A DNA stretch of 64,000 bases, from the NCBI RefSeq assembly GCF_014200455.1, contig NZ_JACHBW010000001.1:310001-374000 (forward strand), read 5' to 3'. Below, piece after piece: positions 30,292-40,987 of the stretch. The position numbers and the translations under genes are program-made. Within the stretch, counting starts at the first letter, position 1. Each line of letters starts with the position of its first letter. Under the pieces are notes generated by a model that saw only the letters and a program-made list of their open reading frames with translations, was not told the origin of the DNA and searched no databases. Source of the DNA: Paraburkholderia bannensis (GTDB lineage Bacteria; Pseudomonadota; Gammaproteobacteria; Burkholderiales; Burkholderiaceae).

Positions 30292-32188
30292 CAAATCCGC
30301 CTCCGGCGCGGGCCAGCACGCCGACGGACCGAGACTGCTCGCCGATATCGGCGGCACCAACGCGCGCTTCGCGCTGGAAACCGCGCCCGGCGACATTGGC
30401 CAGGTGCGCGTGTATCCGTGCGCGCAGTATCCGGGCGTCGCCGAGGTGATCCAGCAGTATCTGAAGGACACGAAGATCGGCCGCGTCAATCATGCGGCGA
30501 TTGCCATCGCGAATCCGGTCGACGGCGACCAGGTGCGCATGACCAATCACGACTGGACCTTCTCGATCGAAGCCACGCGCCGCGCGCTGGGCTTCGACAC
30601 CTTGCTGGTGGTGAACGACTTCACCGCACTCGCCATGGCGCTGCCGGGTCTGACCGACGCGCAGCGCGTTCAGGTGGGCGGCGGCCAGCGCCGCCAGAAC
30701 AGCGTGATCGGCCTGCTCGGGCCGGGCACGGGTCTGGGCGTCTCGGGCCTGATTCCCGCCGACGACCGCTGGATCGCGCTGGGCAGCGAAGGCGGCCACG
30801 CCAGCTTCTCGCCGCAGGACGAACGCGAAGATATCGTGCTGCAATATGCACGCAAAAAGTGGCCGCATGTGTCGTTCGAGCGCGTCTGCGCGGGGCCTGG
30901 CGTCGAGCTGATCTATCGCGCGCTGGCCGCACGCGACAAGAAGAAAGTCAGCGCCGATATCAGCCCGGCCGAAGTCGTCAAGCGCGCGCACGAAGGCGAG
31001 GAACTCGCGCTGGAAACGGTCGAAGTCTTCTGCGGCATTCTTGGCAGCTTCGCTGGCAATATCGCGGTGACGCTCGGCGCGCTGGGCGGCATCTATATCG
31101 GCGGCGGCGTGGTCGGGCGTCTGGGCGAGCTGTTCATGCGCTCCTCGTTCCGCCAGCGTTTCGAGGCCAAGGGCCGCTTCGACGTCTATCTCTCCAACGT
31201 GCCCACCTATGTGATCACGGCGGAATACCCGGCGTTTCTGGGGGTTTCGGCGATTCTCGCGGAACAACTCTCGAACCGCGCGGGTGGCGGATCGTCGGCG
31301 GTGTTCGAGCGCATCCGTCAGATGCGCGACGCGCTCACGCCCGCCGAGCGCCGCGTGGCCGATCTCGCGCTCAATCACCCGCGCTCGATCATCAACGATC
31401 CGATCGTCGATATCGCGCGCAAGGCCGACGTGAGCCAGCCGACCGTGATCCGCTTCTGCCGCTCGCTGGGCTGCCAGGGTCTGTCGGACTTCAAGCTCAA
31501 GCTCGCCACCGGCCTGACCGGCACGATTCCGGTGAGCCACAGCCAGGTGCATCTGGGCGACACGGCCACCGACTTCGGTGCGAAGGTGCTCGACAACACC
31601 GTATCGGCGATCCTGCAGTTGCGCGAACACCTGAACTTCGATCAGGTCGAGCAGGCGATTTCGCTGCTCAACGGCGCACGGCGCATCGAGTTCTACGGTC
31701 TGGGCAATTCGCACATCGTCGCCCAGGACGCGCACTACAAGTTCTTCCGCTTCGGCATCCCGACCATCGCTTACGGCGATCTGTACATGCAGGCCGCTTC
31801 CGCTGCGCTGCTTGGCAAGGGCGATGTGATCGTGGCGGTGTCGAAGTCGGGCCGTGCGCCGGAACTGCTGCGCGTGCTCGACGTGGCCATGCAGGCGGGC
31901 GCGAAGGTGATCGCCATCACGTCGAGCAACACGCCGCTCGCCAGGCGCGCCACCGTGGCGCTGGAGACCGATCACATCGAAATGCGCGAGTCGCAGCTTT
32001 CGATGATCTCGCGCATCCTGCATCTGCTGATGATCGACATCCTGGCCGTGGGCGTCGCGATCCGTCGCGCCTCGCCCGATAACGACGTGCGCAGCGCAGT
32101 GGCGCAGGCACGCGAACAGGCCGACGACGATACGTCCGCGGTGCTCGACTGGCTGAGCCACGGGGCTTCGTCCTCGCCGCGCGAGTAA
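30272..32188 (+). CDS. Glucokinase fused to HexR (RpiR family) regulator
   Basis: 638 residues, two enzymes in one chain. Residues 1 to about 335 are glucokinase: [13 protein letters not shown] near 24, [15 protein letters not shown] near 148 and [13 protein letters not shown] near 170. Residues about 345-638 are an RpiR-type regulator: N-terminal HTH with [21 protein letters not shown] and a SIS sugar-phosphate domain with [16 protein letters not shown] and [13 protein letters not shown]. HexR normally senses 2-keto-3-deoxy-6-phosphogluconate and represses zwf. This fusion is typical of Burkholderia and relatives. ATG 30272 lies inside pgl. Confidence 0.95.
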   Translation: MSTGAPNKSASGAGQHADGPRLLADIGGTNARFALETAPGDIGQVRVYPCAQYPGVAEVIQQYLKDTKIGRVNHAAIAIANPVDGDQVRMTNHDWTFSIEATRRALGFDTLLVVNDFTALAMALPGLTDAQRVQVGGGQRRQNSVIGLLGPGTGLGVSGLIPADDRWIALGSEGGHASFSPQDEREDIVLQYARKKWPHVSFERVCAGPGVELIYRALAARDKKKVSADISPAEVVKRAHEGEELALETVEVFCGILGSFAGNIAVTLGALGGIYIGGGVVGRLGELFMRSSFRQRFEAKGRFDVYLSNVPTYVITAEYPAFLGVSAILAEQLSNRAGGGSSAVFERIRQMRDALTPAERRVADLALNHPRSIINDPIVDIARKADVSQPTVIRFCRSLGCQGLSDFKLKLATGLTGTIPVSHSQVHLGDTATDFGAKVLDNTVSAILQLREHLNFDQVEQAISLLNGARRIEFYGLGNSHIVAQDAHYKFFRFGIPTIAYGDLYMQAASAALLGKGDVIVAVSKSGRAPELLRVLDVAMQAGAKVIAITSSNTPLARRATVALETDHIEMRESQLSMISRILHLLMIDILAVGVAIRRASPDNDVRSAVAQAREQADDDTSAVLDWLSHGASSSPRE

Positions 32189-32218
32189 AGCGCGAATACG
32201 ACAATCTGGCTTCGGCAT

Positions 32219-32249
32219 AAAAAACGGGACGCTCAGGCGTCCCGTTTTC
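32219..32249. terminator. Bidirectional terminator between glk/hexR and the MFS gene
   Basis: ACGGGACGC/GCGTCCCGT stem, loop TCAG, A-run left and T-run right. Confidence 0.9.
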
Positions 32250-32276
32250 ATTGGCAGATCGGCGAACGTGCAGCGC

Positions 32277-33512
32277 TCAGGTGTTTGGCGCTGCAGCCGC
32301 CGCGCCTGGCGCGGGATGGCCATGCCATTTCACGACGATGCGACGGCCCAGCCACGTCAGCAGACCGCAAGTGCCGATCGTGCAGCCCATGCCGAACGGC
32401 GAGACACCTGGAAACCAGCCCACCACGGCGCTTGCGAACGCGCCCAGGCCCAGTTGCGCCGCGCCGAACACAGCGGCGGCCGCGCCCGCATTCTTCGGAT
32501 ACCGGTACATCAGATCGGTCGCACAGTTCGCACCGAGCAAGCCCACCACGCTCACCACGAAGAACAGGCCAAACACGATCGACCACAAGCCGCCCCACCC
32601 CGTCACGCACACGAGCGCAACGAAGAGCGATGCGACGAAGCTCACCGTCGACGCCATCGACACCATCTTCAGCGTGCCGAGCCGCCCGATAAAGCGCGTG
32701 TTCAGAAGATTGCCGAGCATGATGCCGAACACGTTCATGCCGAAGAACAGCCCGTAGTGCTGCGGCGAGACGTGGAAGTATTCGATATAGACGAAGGGCG
32801 TGGCCGAGATATAGGTGAACATCGCCGCGAACGCCATGCCGCCGCACAGCATATGGCCCCAGACCAGCGGGTCGCGCAAGAGCCGTCCGTAGGCCGCGAA
32901 TGAGCGCAGCACGGCGGCGCTTTCGCGCTTTTCGGCGGGCCAGGTTTCGGGCACGCGCAGCCACGCCGCCGCGCCGCACGCAAGACCGAACAGCGTGAGC
33001 GCGACGAACACGATGCGCCAGCCCCCAAGCAGCAGCAACTGGCCGCCGATCAAGGGCGCGAGCAGCGGGCCGATCGACGTGACGATGGCGACCATCGAGA
33101 GCACCTTGGCGGCGTCGGACGGTTCGTGCGCATCGCGCGCAATGGCCCGCGCGAGCACCGAAGCCGCGCCCGCGCCAAGCGCCTGCAGAAAGCGCACGAT
33201 CGCCAGTTCGCCCACGGACCACGAGAGCCAGCACGCGATGCTCGCAATCGTGAAAAGCGCAATGCCGCCGAGCAGCACGGGACGGCGGCCGTAGGCGTCG
33301 GACATCGGGCCGTACAGCAGCATGCCGATCGAAAAACCGGCCATGAAACTGGTGAGCGTCGCTGCGGCGGCCGCCGCCGTCACGCCGAACGACTGGGCGA
33401 TGGCGGGCAGGCTTGGCAGGTACATGTCGGTGGCGATCGGGCCGCAGGCGGCAAGCGCACCGAGCAACAGGATCAGCCGGCCATCGGGCCGGCGTCGCGG
33501 GGAATGGGACAT
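32277..33512 (-). CDS. MFS multidrug transporter, Bcr/CflA type
   Basis: 411 residues with twelve membrane helices. Family markers: ATDMYLPSLPAIAQSFGV in helix 1, YGPMSDAYGRRPVLLGG in the loop 2-3 and RFLQALGAGAASVLARAIARD in helix 4. Proton-driven efflux of drugs or metabolites across the inner membrane; the substrate is unknown. ATG 33512 (MSHSPRRRP) puts helix 1 near residue 13; the frame is open up to ATG 33611, which would add an unconserved leader. A G-quadruplex motif lies upstream. Confidence 0.9.
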   Translation of the reverse strand: MSHSPRRRPDGRLILLLGALAACGPIATDMYLPSLPAIAQSFGVTAAAAAATLTSFMAGFSIGMLLYGPMSDAYGRRPVLLGGIALFTIASIACWLSWSVGELAIVRFLQALGAGAASVLARAIARDAHEPSDAAKVLSMVAIVTSIGPLLAPLIGGQLLLLGGWRIVFVALTLFGLACGAAAWLRVPETWPAEKRESAAVLRSFAAYGRLLRDPLVWGHMLCGGMAFAAMFTYISATPFVYIEYFHVSPQHYGLFFGMNVFGIMLGNLLNTRFIGRLGTLKMVSMASTVSFVASLFVALVCVTGWGGLWSIVFGLFFVVSVVGLLGANCATDLMYRYPKNAGAAAAVFGAAQLGLGAFASAVVGWFPGVSPFGMGCTIGTCGLLTWLGRRIVVKWHGHPAPGAAAAAPNT

Positions 33513-33644
33513 GAGTTCGAAAACTGCGGCTGGAAAATCGGCTGGGAGCGGACCGCGTGCGGGTTGTGCGGGCATGAAGTCCCCGCGCGGCGCGGCGGCC
33601 ATGAAGCCCATGCATTGTACCCGAGCGCTACATTTGCCTTACGC

Positions 33645-33684
33645 GGGGGGGGGGACCGGATGGGGCCTGATGGGGCCGGACGGG
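33645..33684 (+). other. G-quadruplex motif with a G10 run
   Basis: Plus strand carries G10, GGGG, GGGG and GGG runs separated by loops of 7, 6 and 6 bases, a canonical G3+N1-7 pattern. The unit TGGGGCC occurs twice. It stands between the divergent MFS gene and the EVE-like gene, within both leaders. Confidence 0.75.
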
Positions 33685-33760
33685 ACCAGTCTGGCCCGCC
33701 ATGCGCTAAGCTGCGCGCTTTGCCTCGCGGCAAGCAACGCACCACCCGCCTCGATCCCGA

Positions 33761-34342
33761 ATGAGCGCCTATCTGCTGATCTGGAGCCCCAAAAAGTGGC
33801 CCTGGCCCGAACTGCCCGACTTCGCGCGCCGCGTGCAGGCGGGCGAAACCGTCACCGACACGTGGGGTTGCGGCTTCGCGCGCGGCATCCTGCCCGGCGA
33901 CCGCGTGTTCCTGCATCGCCTCGCCGCCGAGCCGCGCGGCCTGTTCGGCTCCGGCTACGTCACGCGCGGGCCCTATGAGGTGCCCGATGCGGCGTACAAG
34001 CGCGGCTATCGCCTGTGTATCGACTTCGTCTACGACTGGCTCGTGGACGCGAGCGGCGCAGTTGTGATCGGGCGCGATGCGCTGCGCGCGCATCCTTGGT
34101 CGGTGCAGACGTGGGATGCGCAAAGTTCGGGCACCGTCATCAAGCCGATTGCGCTGGGCGCGCTGGAAAAGCGCTGGGCCGAACTGACCGGCAAGCGGCC
34201 CATGCCGGCGTTGGCCGTCGCGGCGATGCATGCGGCGGAGGATGCGCGCCTCGCGCAGGCGCAACAAGACGCGAAAGCGGCAAAAGAGACTCCGCGCCTG
34301 GCCGCCGCGAGCAAGCGTACGGTCTCGCGCAGCGCCACCTGA
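33761..34342 (+). CDS. EVE/PUA-like domain protein of unknown function
   Basis: 193 residues. The start [15 protein letters not shown], then [20 protein letters not shown] and [14 protein letters not shown], resemble EVE/PUA-like domains that recognise modified nucleic acids and are often fused to restriction enzymes. Here the domain (1-140) stands alone, with an alanine-rich basic helical tail (150-193). No restriction gene is adjacent. The assignment is from pattern only; a plain conserved hypothetical is the fallback. Confidence 0.65.
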   Translation: MSAYLLIWSPKKWPWPELPDFARRVQAGETVTDTWGCGFARGILPGDRVFLHRLAAEPRGLFGSGYVTRGPYEVPDAAYKRGYRLCIDFVYDWLVDASGAVVIGRDALRAHPWSVQTWDAQSSGTVIKPIALGALEKRWAELTGKRPMPALAVAAMHAAEDARLAQAQQDAKAAKETPRLAAASKRTVSRSAT

Positions 34343-34568
34343 TCGGCCGGACGCTCGCCGGAGCGGCCGGCGCGCGCCGCGCCGTCCAGTCCGGCCCCCG
34401 GCCCCGCCGGCCCGTTCCGCGCGAGTCCGGTACAATTTCAGGCACCACGCCCCTCGCCCACGGCCCGCCATTTCGCGGGTCCGGTGGCAGCCGGGCGCAT
34501 CATGCGGCACCCTTGCGGCACTCCAGACAGCGCCGACATCCGATACCACTCTCGCAGGTCCAGCACTC

Positions 34569-35903
34569 ATGTCTTCCACTTCCAGCACCCAGGCCACGAA
34601 CCAGGCCACGCATCAGGCCGCGAACCAGGTCACCAACGAAGCCCTCTTCGAGCGCGCGCAGCGCACCATCCCGGGCGGCGTGAATTCGCCCGTGCGTGCG
34701 TTCCGTTCGGTGGGCGGCACGCCGCGCTTCATCGAGCGCGCGCAAGGACCGTACATGTGGGATGCGGAAGGCAAGCGCTACATCGACTACATCGGCTCGT
34801 GGGGCCCGATGATCGTCGGCCACGTGCATCCGGAAGTGCTCGAAGCCGTGCAGAAGGTGCTGGCCAACGGCTTCTCGTTCGGCGCGCCGACCGAAGCCGA
34901 AATCGAGATCGCCGAGGAAATCTGCAAGATCGTCCCGTCGATGGAACAGGTGCGCATGGTGTCGAGCGGCACCGAAGCGACCATGAGCGCGCTGCGTCTG
35001 GCGCGCGGCTACACGAAGCGCGACCGCATTGTGAAGTTCGAAGGCTGCTATCACGGCCACGCCGACAGCCTGCTCGTGAAGGCAGGTTCCGGTCTGCTGA
35101 CGTTCGGCAACCCCACCTCGGCGGGCGTGCCGGTCGATACCGCGAAGCACACCACGGTGCTCGAATACAACAACGTCGCGGCGCTCGAAGAAGCGTTCAA
35201 GGCGTTCGGCGATGAAATCGCAGCGGTCATCATCGAGCCGGTCGCGGGCAATATGAACCTCGTGAAGGCCACGCCGGAGTTCATCCACACGCTGCGCGCG
35301 CTCACGCGCAAGCACGGCAGCGTGCTGATTTTCGACGAAGTGATGTGCGGCTTCCGCGTGGGCCTGCGCGGCGCGCAGGCGCTCTACAACGTCGAGGCCG
35401 ATCTCGTGTGTCTGGGCAAGGTGATCGGCGGCGGCATGCCGGCAGCGGCATTCGGCGGCCGACGCGAAATCATGGATCACCTCGCGCCCAACGGCACGGT
35501 CTATCAGGCAGGCACGCTTTCGGGCAACCCGATCGCCGTGGCGGCGGGTCTGAAGACGCTGCAACTGATCCAGGCGCCGGGTTTCTACGAGAACCTCGCC
35601 GCGAAGACCGCACGTCTGACGCAAGGTCTCACGCAAGCCGCGCGCGAAGCGGGCGTGCCCTTCGTCGCCGATTCGGTGGGCGCGATGTTCGGCCTCTACT
35701 TCGCGGAAAAAGTGCCGGGCAGCTTCGCCGAAGTCACGAAGAGCGACGTCGCGCGTTTCAACCACTTCTTCCATCAGATGCTGGATGCGGGCGTGTACTT
35801 CGCGCCGTCGGCGTACGAAGCGGGCTTCGTGTCTAGCATGCATGACGACGCGATCCTCGACGAAACCATCGCCGCCGCGCGCCGCGCTTTCGCTGGGCAA
35901 TAA
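34569..35903 (+). CDS. hemL: Glutamate-1-semialdehyde 2,1-aminomutase HemL
   Basis: PLP enzyme converting glutamate-1-semialdehyde to 5-aminolevulinate for heme. 444 residues. PLP lysine K284 in [31 protein letters not shown] and [16 protein letters not shown] are also diagnostic. ATG 34569 starts a Thr/Asn/Gln/Ala-rich leader of about 20 residues built from a short repeat (NQAT, HQAAN), absent from most HemL proteins; the conserved core starts at [19 protein letters not shown]. The long open frame upstream of the ATG is not conserved. Confidence 0.95.
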   Translation: MSSTSSTQATNQATHQAANQVTNEALFERAQRTIPGGVNSPVRAFRSVGGTPRFIERAQGPYMWDAEGKRYIDYIGSWGPMIVGHVHPEVLEAVQKVLANGFSFGAPTEAEIEIAEEICKIVPSMEQVRMVSSGTEATMSALRLARGYTKRDRIVKFEGCYHGHADSLLVKAGSGLLTFGNPTSAGVPVDTAKHTTVLEYNNVAALEEAFKAFGDEIAAVIIEPVAGNMNLVKATPEFIHTLRALTRKHGSVLIFDEVMCGFRVGLRGAQALYNVEADLVCLGKVIGGGMPAAAFGGRREIMDHLAPNGTVYQAGTLSGNPIAVAAGLKTLQLIQAPGFYENLAAKTARLTQGLTQAAREAGVPFVADSVGAMFGLYFAEKVPGSFAEVTKSDVARFNHFFHQMLDAGVYFAPSAYEAGFVSSMHDDAILDETIAAARRAFAGQ

Positions 35904-35930
35904 GCGCGAAGCGCTTTAGAAAAAGCCGCA

Positions 35931-35958
35931 GGCGAGGCAAAGGCACACAGGCCTCGCC
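35931..35958 (+). terminator. Possible terminator after hemL
   Basis: GGCGAGGC/GCCTCGCC arms, no T-run; may instead be an intercistronic hairpin before ribD. Confidence 0.35.
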
Positions 35959-35995
35959 GGTTCCACCGACCGCCGCCGCGGAGAAAAGCTCGACG

Positions 35996-37159
35996 ATGTT
36001 CTCGCAATCCGATTTCGTTCATATGGAGCGCGCGCTCGCCCTCGCGACGCGCGGCCTTTACACGACCGATCCCAACCCGCGCGTCGGCTGCGTGCTGGTC
36101 AAGGACGGCGCAGTGATCGGCGAAGGCTTCACCCAGCCCGCCGGTTTCGATCACGCCGAAATCCAGGCGATGAAGGACGCGCGGGCGCGCGGCCACGACC
36201 TGCGCGGCGCGACCGCCTACGTGACGCTGGAGCCGTGCAGCCACTTCGGCCGCACGCCGCCGTGCGCGAACGCGCTCATCGAAGCCAAGGTCGCGCGCGT
36301 GATCGCCGCGATGGAAGACCCGAACCCGCTGGTGTCCGGGCGCGGCCTGTCGATCCTGCGCGATGCAGGCATCGACGTGCGCTGCGGCCTGCTCGCCAAC
36401 GAGGCGCGCGAACTCAATATCGGCTTCGTTTCGCGCATGACGAGGAAGCGTCCCTGGGTGCGCATGAAAGTGGCCGCGACGCTCGACGGCCGCACCGGCC
36501 TGCCCTCGGGCGAAAGCCAGTGGATCACCGGCGCAGCCGCACGCGCCGATGGCCACGCCTGGCGCGCACGCGCCTCGGCGATCCTCACCGGCATCGGCAC
36601 GGTGAAGGAAGACGATCCGCGCATGACCGTGCGCGCGATCGATACGCCGCGCCAGCCCAAACGCGTGCTGATCGACAGCCGCCTGGACGCCTCGCCGCTC
36701 GCGCAGATTTTCGTGGGCGCGCCCACGCTGGTGTTCTGCGCGTCGCTCGATGCCAGCAATGAAGAACGCGCCGATGCGCTGCGTGCGCGCGGCGCGGAAA
36801 TCGTCGCGCTCGGCAACGAGCACGGCAAGGTCGATCTGCCCGCGATGCTCGCCGAACTCGCCGCGCGCGGCGTGAACGAGTTGCACGTCGAAGCGGGCTA
36901 CAAGCTCAACGGCTCGCTGCTGCGCGAAGGCTGTGTGGACGAATTGCTGGTCTATCTCGCGCCCTCGCTGCTCGGCACGCAGTCGCTCGGCATGGCCGAT
37001 CTGGCCGCACCGGCCACGCTCGACGCACGCACGCGCCTGAACTTCCACTCGGTCGAGCGCGTGGGCGACGACCTGCGCATTCTTGCGCGCCTCGTGCCGC
37101 ACGACGGCGCGGACAGCGCCGAAGATGGCGCGCCCGGCACGCTGGAGGACGCACGATGA
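35996..37159 (+). CDS. ribD: Bifunctional riboflavin deaminase/reductase RibD
   Basis: Carries out the second and third steps of riboflavin synthesis. 387 residues. The N-terminal deaminase has zinc ligands H53-A-E55 and PCSHFGRTPPC (C81 and C90); the C-terminal reductase (about 155-370) starts PWVRMKVAATLDGRTGLPSGES and has GIGTVKEDDPRMTVR. Its stop overlaps an ATG with a good ribosome site at 37156, so it is coupled to ribE. Confidence 0.96.
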   Translation: MFSQSDFVHMERALALATRGLYTTDPNPRVGCVLVKDGAVIGEGFTQPAGFDHAEIQAMKDARARGHDLRGATAYVTLEPCSHFGRTPPCANALIEAKVARVIAAMEDPNPLVSGRGLSILRDAGIDVRCGLLANEARELNIGFVSRMTRKRPWVRMKVAATLDGRTGLPSGESQWITGAAARADGHAWRARASAILTGIGTVKEDDPRMTVRAIDTPRQPKRVLIDSRLDASPLAQIFVGAPTLVFCASLDASNEERADALRARGAEIVALGNEHGKVDLPAMLAELAARGVNELHVEAGYKLNGSLLREGCVDELLVYLAPSLLGTQSLGMADLAAPATLDARTRLNFHSVERVGDDLRILARLVPHDGADSAEDGAPGTLEDAR

Positions 37160-37200
37160 ATCTCACGAACGTACTGAACGAATCTATCAAGGACAGCCAG

Positions 37201-37836
37201 ATGTTTACCGGAATCGTCGCGGCCGTGGGCCGCATTGAATCGATCAAGCCGCTGGGCAACGACGCCGACGCGGGCGTGCGCCTCACCGTCCACGCGGGCG
37301 GCCTCGACCTCGACGACGTGCAGATGGGCGACAGCATCGCCATCCAGGGCGCGTGCATGACGGCCATTGCGAAGACCGCGACGACCTTCGACGTCGACGT
37401 CTCGCGCGAAAGCCTGAACCGCACCGTGGGTCTGGCCGATACCGGCGAGGTGAACCTCGAAAAGGCGCTGCGCGCGCACGACCGCCTGGGCGGCCATATC
37501 GTGTCGGGCCACGTCGACGGGTTGGGCACGGTGACGCGTTTCGCACCCGTTGGCGAATCGCACGAGTTGCGCATCCTCGCGCCCGTGGAAATCGGTCGCT
37601 ATCTGGCCTACAAGGGCTCGGTCACGGTCAATGGCGTGAGCCTGACGGTGAATTCGGTGGACGATCGCGCCGATGGCTGCGAGTTCTCGATCAACCTGAT
37701 CCCGCATACCGTCGAAGTGACAACGCTCAAGCATCTCGTGGCGGGCGCCAAGGTCAATCTGGAAATCGATCTGATCGCGCGTTACGTGGAGCGGATGCTC
37801 TCGGCTGGCGCGAAGCAAACGCCGGCACAGGATTGA
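37201..37836 (+). CDS. ribE: Riboflavin synthase, alpha chain RibE
   Basis: Dismutates two 6,7-dimethyl-8-ribityllumazines to riboflavin. 211 residues in two homologous barrels, MFTGIVAAVG at the start and GHIVSGHVDGLGTV in the second. All family members start at the MFTGI strand, so I use ATG 37201 (AAGGA 7 bases upstream). An in-frame ATG at 37156, overlapping the ribD stop and also with GGAGG 7 bases before it, would add 15 residues; both starts may be used. Confidence 0.93.
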   Translation: MFTGIVAAVGRIESIKPLGNDADAGVRLTVHAGGLDLDDVQMGDSIAIQGACMTAIAKTATTFDVDVSRESLNRTVGLADTGEVNLEKALRAHDRLGGHIVSGHVDGLGTVTRFAPVGESHELRILAPVEIGRYLAYKGSVTVNGVSLTVNSVDDRADGCEFSINLIPHTVEVTTLKHLVAGAKVNLEIDLIARYVERMLSAGAKQTPAQD

Positions 37837-38010
37837 ACGCAAATTGAGGGCGGATTGAGCGCGGACCGAGCGCCGCATGCGCACCGTTCCCGCGGCGCGC
37901 GGTCTGCAAGCGCAAGATCCATAGCGCTGCTAATATTCAGACTATTCCTCTCGCGGCCTGCCCCGGCTGGCCGCACTCTACTTTCACCCGAACTTGTCAA
38001 GGAGGCAAAG

Positions 38011-38118
38011 ATGGCAACGATCGAGATGGCCGCTGTCATGCCGCCGGTTTGGGTGATGTCTCGTGGCGCTGGCGGTGCCGCTGGCATGCTCCGTCGAGCG
38101 CGCCGACCGCGGCCCTAG
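38011..38118 (+). CDS. 35-codon leader ORF, unknown
   Basis: ATG 38011 has AAGGAGG 5 bases before it, one of the best ribosome sites in the window. The product begins MATIEMAAVMPPVWVM and ends in an Arg/Pro-rich tail (MLRRARRPRP). It has a PP pair, which can slow ribosomes, and no signal peptide. It lies 177 bases before the exporter ATG. It may be a regulatory leader peptide or, less likely, an exported small peptide. I do not recognise it. Confidence 0.5.
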   Translation: MATIEMAAVMPPVWVMSRGAGGAAGMLRRARRPRP

Positions 38119-38184
38119 GTTGTCGCGGCGCCAGCCGTCAATTCTGGCTGCGCCACTTTCCAGCGATTGTTTCGTGGTTTTGCG

Positions 38185-38203
38185 TCCGGCTTGTCATGCC
38201 GGA
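38185..38203 (+). promoter_or_regulatory. Leader hairpin 1 (TCCGGC/GCCGGA)
   Basis: Six-bp arms with loop TTGTCAT. The 3' arm could alternatively pair with the 5' arm of hairpin 2 (TCCGGT, with one G-U pair). Confidence 0.45.
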
Positions 38204-38264
38204 ATGCGCTGCTGTCGCTTTGCGCTTTTTGTTGCGCCTTTACATTCCTCTTCTTCAGGGAAGT

Positions 38265-38285
38265 CTCCGGTTTTCGCGACCGGAG
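38265..38285 (+). promoter_or_regulatory. Leader hairpin 2, sequesters the exporter Shine-Dalgarno
   Basis: Perfect 7-bp arms CTCCGGT and ACCGGAG. The GGAG in the 3' arm (38282-38285) is the only Shine-Dalgarno for ATG 38296, 10 bases on. Confidence 0.6.
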
Positions 38286-38295
38286 CAAGCTGTCC

Positions 38296-40122
<1,827 letters not shown>

Positions 40123-40168
40123 GCGTGCGGTCCTTTGCGCGCACCTGCATGCGCGCGCCGATGCAGTT

Positions 40169-40474
40169 TCAGGCAGCTTTGACGCGCGTGTGGGGCTGAA
40201 TGGCGGCCAGCACATCGGCGAGCGTCTCGCGCGCGAGTTCGGTGTCGTAGTGCGCCTGCAGTTCCATCCAGCTGCGCGCGTCGGTGCCGAAGTAGACGGC
40301 GAGGCGCAGCGCCGTATCGGCGGTAATCGCGCGCTTGCCCAGCACGATTTCGTTGATGCGGCGCGGCGGTACGCCAATCGCCTTGGCAAGTGCGTACTGG
40401 CTGATGCCCAGCGGCTTGAGCCAGTCTCCGTTCAGGATTTCTCCCGGTGTGGCGAGCGGGACTTCGCGGGCCAT
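40169..40474 (-). CDS. higA: HigA-type antitoxin
   Basis: 101 residues, XRE-type HTH: ISQYALAKAIGVPPRRINEIVLGKRAITADTALRLAVYFGTDARSWM, the HigA/VapI pattern. Neutralises the upstream toxin and represses the operon. The ATG at 40474 is preferred over 40480 because AAGGAG is then 7 bases away. 12 bases after the toxin gene, toxin first, as in other higBA loci. Confidence 0.9.
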   Translation of the reverse strand: MAREVPLATPGEILNGDWLKPLGISQYALAKAIGVPPRRINEIVLGKRAITADTALRLAVYFGTDARSWMELQAHYDTELARETLADVLAAIQPHTRVKAA

Positions 40475-40486
40475 GGTCATGCTCCT

Positions 40487-40768
40487 TCAGTGGTAGTCGA
40501 TGATGCGGACCTGCGAAGCTTCGCCCACGGCGAAGCCAAAGCAGATGCGCCATTGCGCATTGATACGGATGCTGTATTCGCCGACAAGATCGCCGCCCAA
40601 CGACTCCAGCCGGTTGCCCGGCAGCGCGCGCAGAAAAGACAGCGTGCACGCCGCGTGGATCTGCTGAAGCTTGCGCATAGCGACCTTTTCGATTGCCCCG
40701 AACCGGTTCACGCGACGACCAGCGAATAATGCAGCGGTGTCGCGGCAAGCAAATGATGTGATTGCCAT
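40487..40768 (-). CDS. higB: HigB/RelE-type toxin
   Basis: 93 residues, RelE-fold mRNA interferase of the HigB kind: KLQQIHAACTLSFLRALPGNRLESLGGDLVGEYSIRINAQWRICFGF and a C-terminal RIIDYH. It cuts ribosome-bound mRNA when free of HigA. Repeats that look like its operator lie directly upstream (40771-40804). The pair sits between an exporter and ribBA, on the opposite strand to both. Confidence 0.9.
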   Translation of the reverse strand: MAITSFACRDTAALFAGRRVNRFGAIEKVAMRKLQQIHAACTLSFLRALPGNRLESLGGDLVGEYSIRINAQWRICFGFAVGEASQVRIIDYH

Positions 40769-40770
40769 AA

Positions 40771-40804
40771 TAACGCCTCACGTTAATAACGTCAAACGTT
40801 ACTA
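40771..40804. promoter_or_regulatory. higBA operator candidate with nested CGTTA/TAACG repeats
   Basis: A 13-bp palindrome ACGTTAATAACGT (40780-40792) overlaps a TAACG/CGTTA pair (40771-40785) and an AACGT/ACGTT pair (40788-40800). Starts 3 bases before higB, where HigA-type repressors bind. Confidence 0.65.
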
Positions 40805-40987
40805 TTGTCGCGACGACGCCACGCTCCGCCCAGTCAGCCGTTCGGCCAATGCGGGAGCGGGCCACGCCCCCTCGCGCCGCGTTCCGGACGGCCGCGCCGC
40901 ATCCAAAAGCCGCCGACTCGCCCCCGTTCTGGGCGACGCGCCCGCCCGCGTGGCGTAAAATGTGCGCTTTCCAGCCAGAATCCCATC

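Larger units (their letters stand above)
37837..38295 (+). promoter_or_regulatory. Long leader of the ABC exporter gene
   Basis: 459 bases between ribE and the exporter, containing a 35-codon ORF and two CCGG-type hairpins that are listed separately. A TAATAT-like stretch near 37931 is a possible -10. No FMN-riboswitch core is present. Confidence 0.45.

Noticed and set aside
30065..32323. 752-codon minus-strand frame opposite pgl and glk/hexR
   Set aside because: Shadow frame; the plus strand shows full glucokinase and RpiR motifs.
38011..38118. Leader ORF as a bacteriocin/RiPP precursor exported by the ABC protein
   Set aside because: No double-Gly or other leader-type cleavage motif, no modification genes and no peptidase domain on the exporter; a regulatory leader is simpler.
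40802..40987. FMN riboswitch before ribBA (also checked before ribD and the exporter)
   Set aside because: None of the conserved FMN-element core segments is present.
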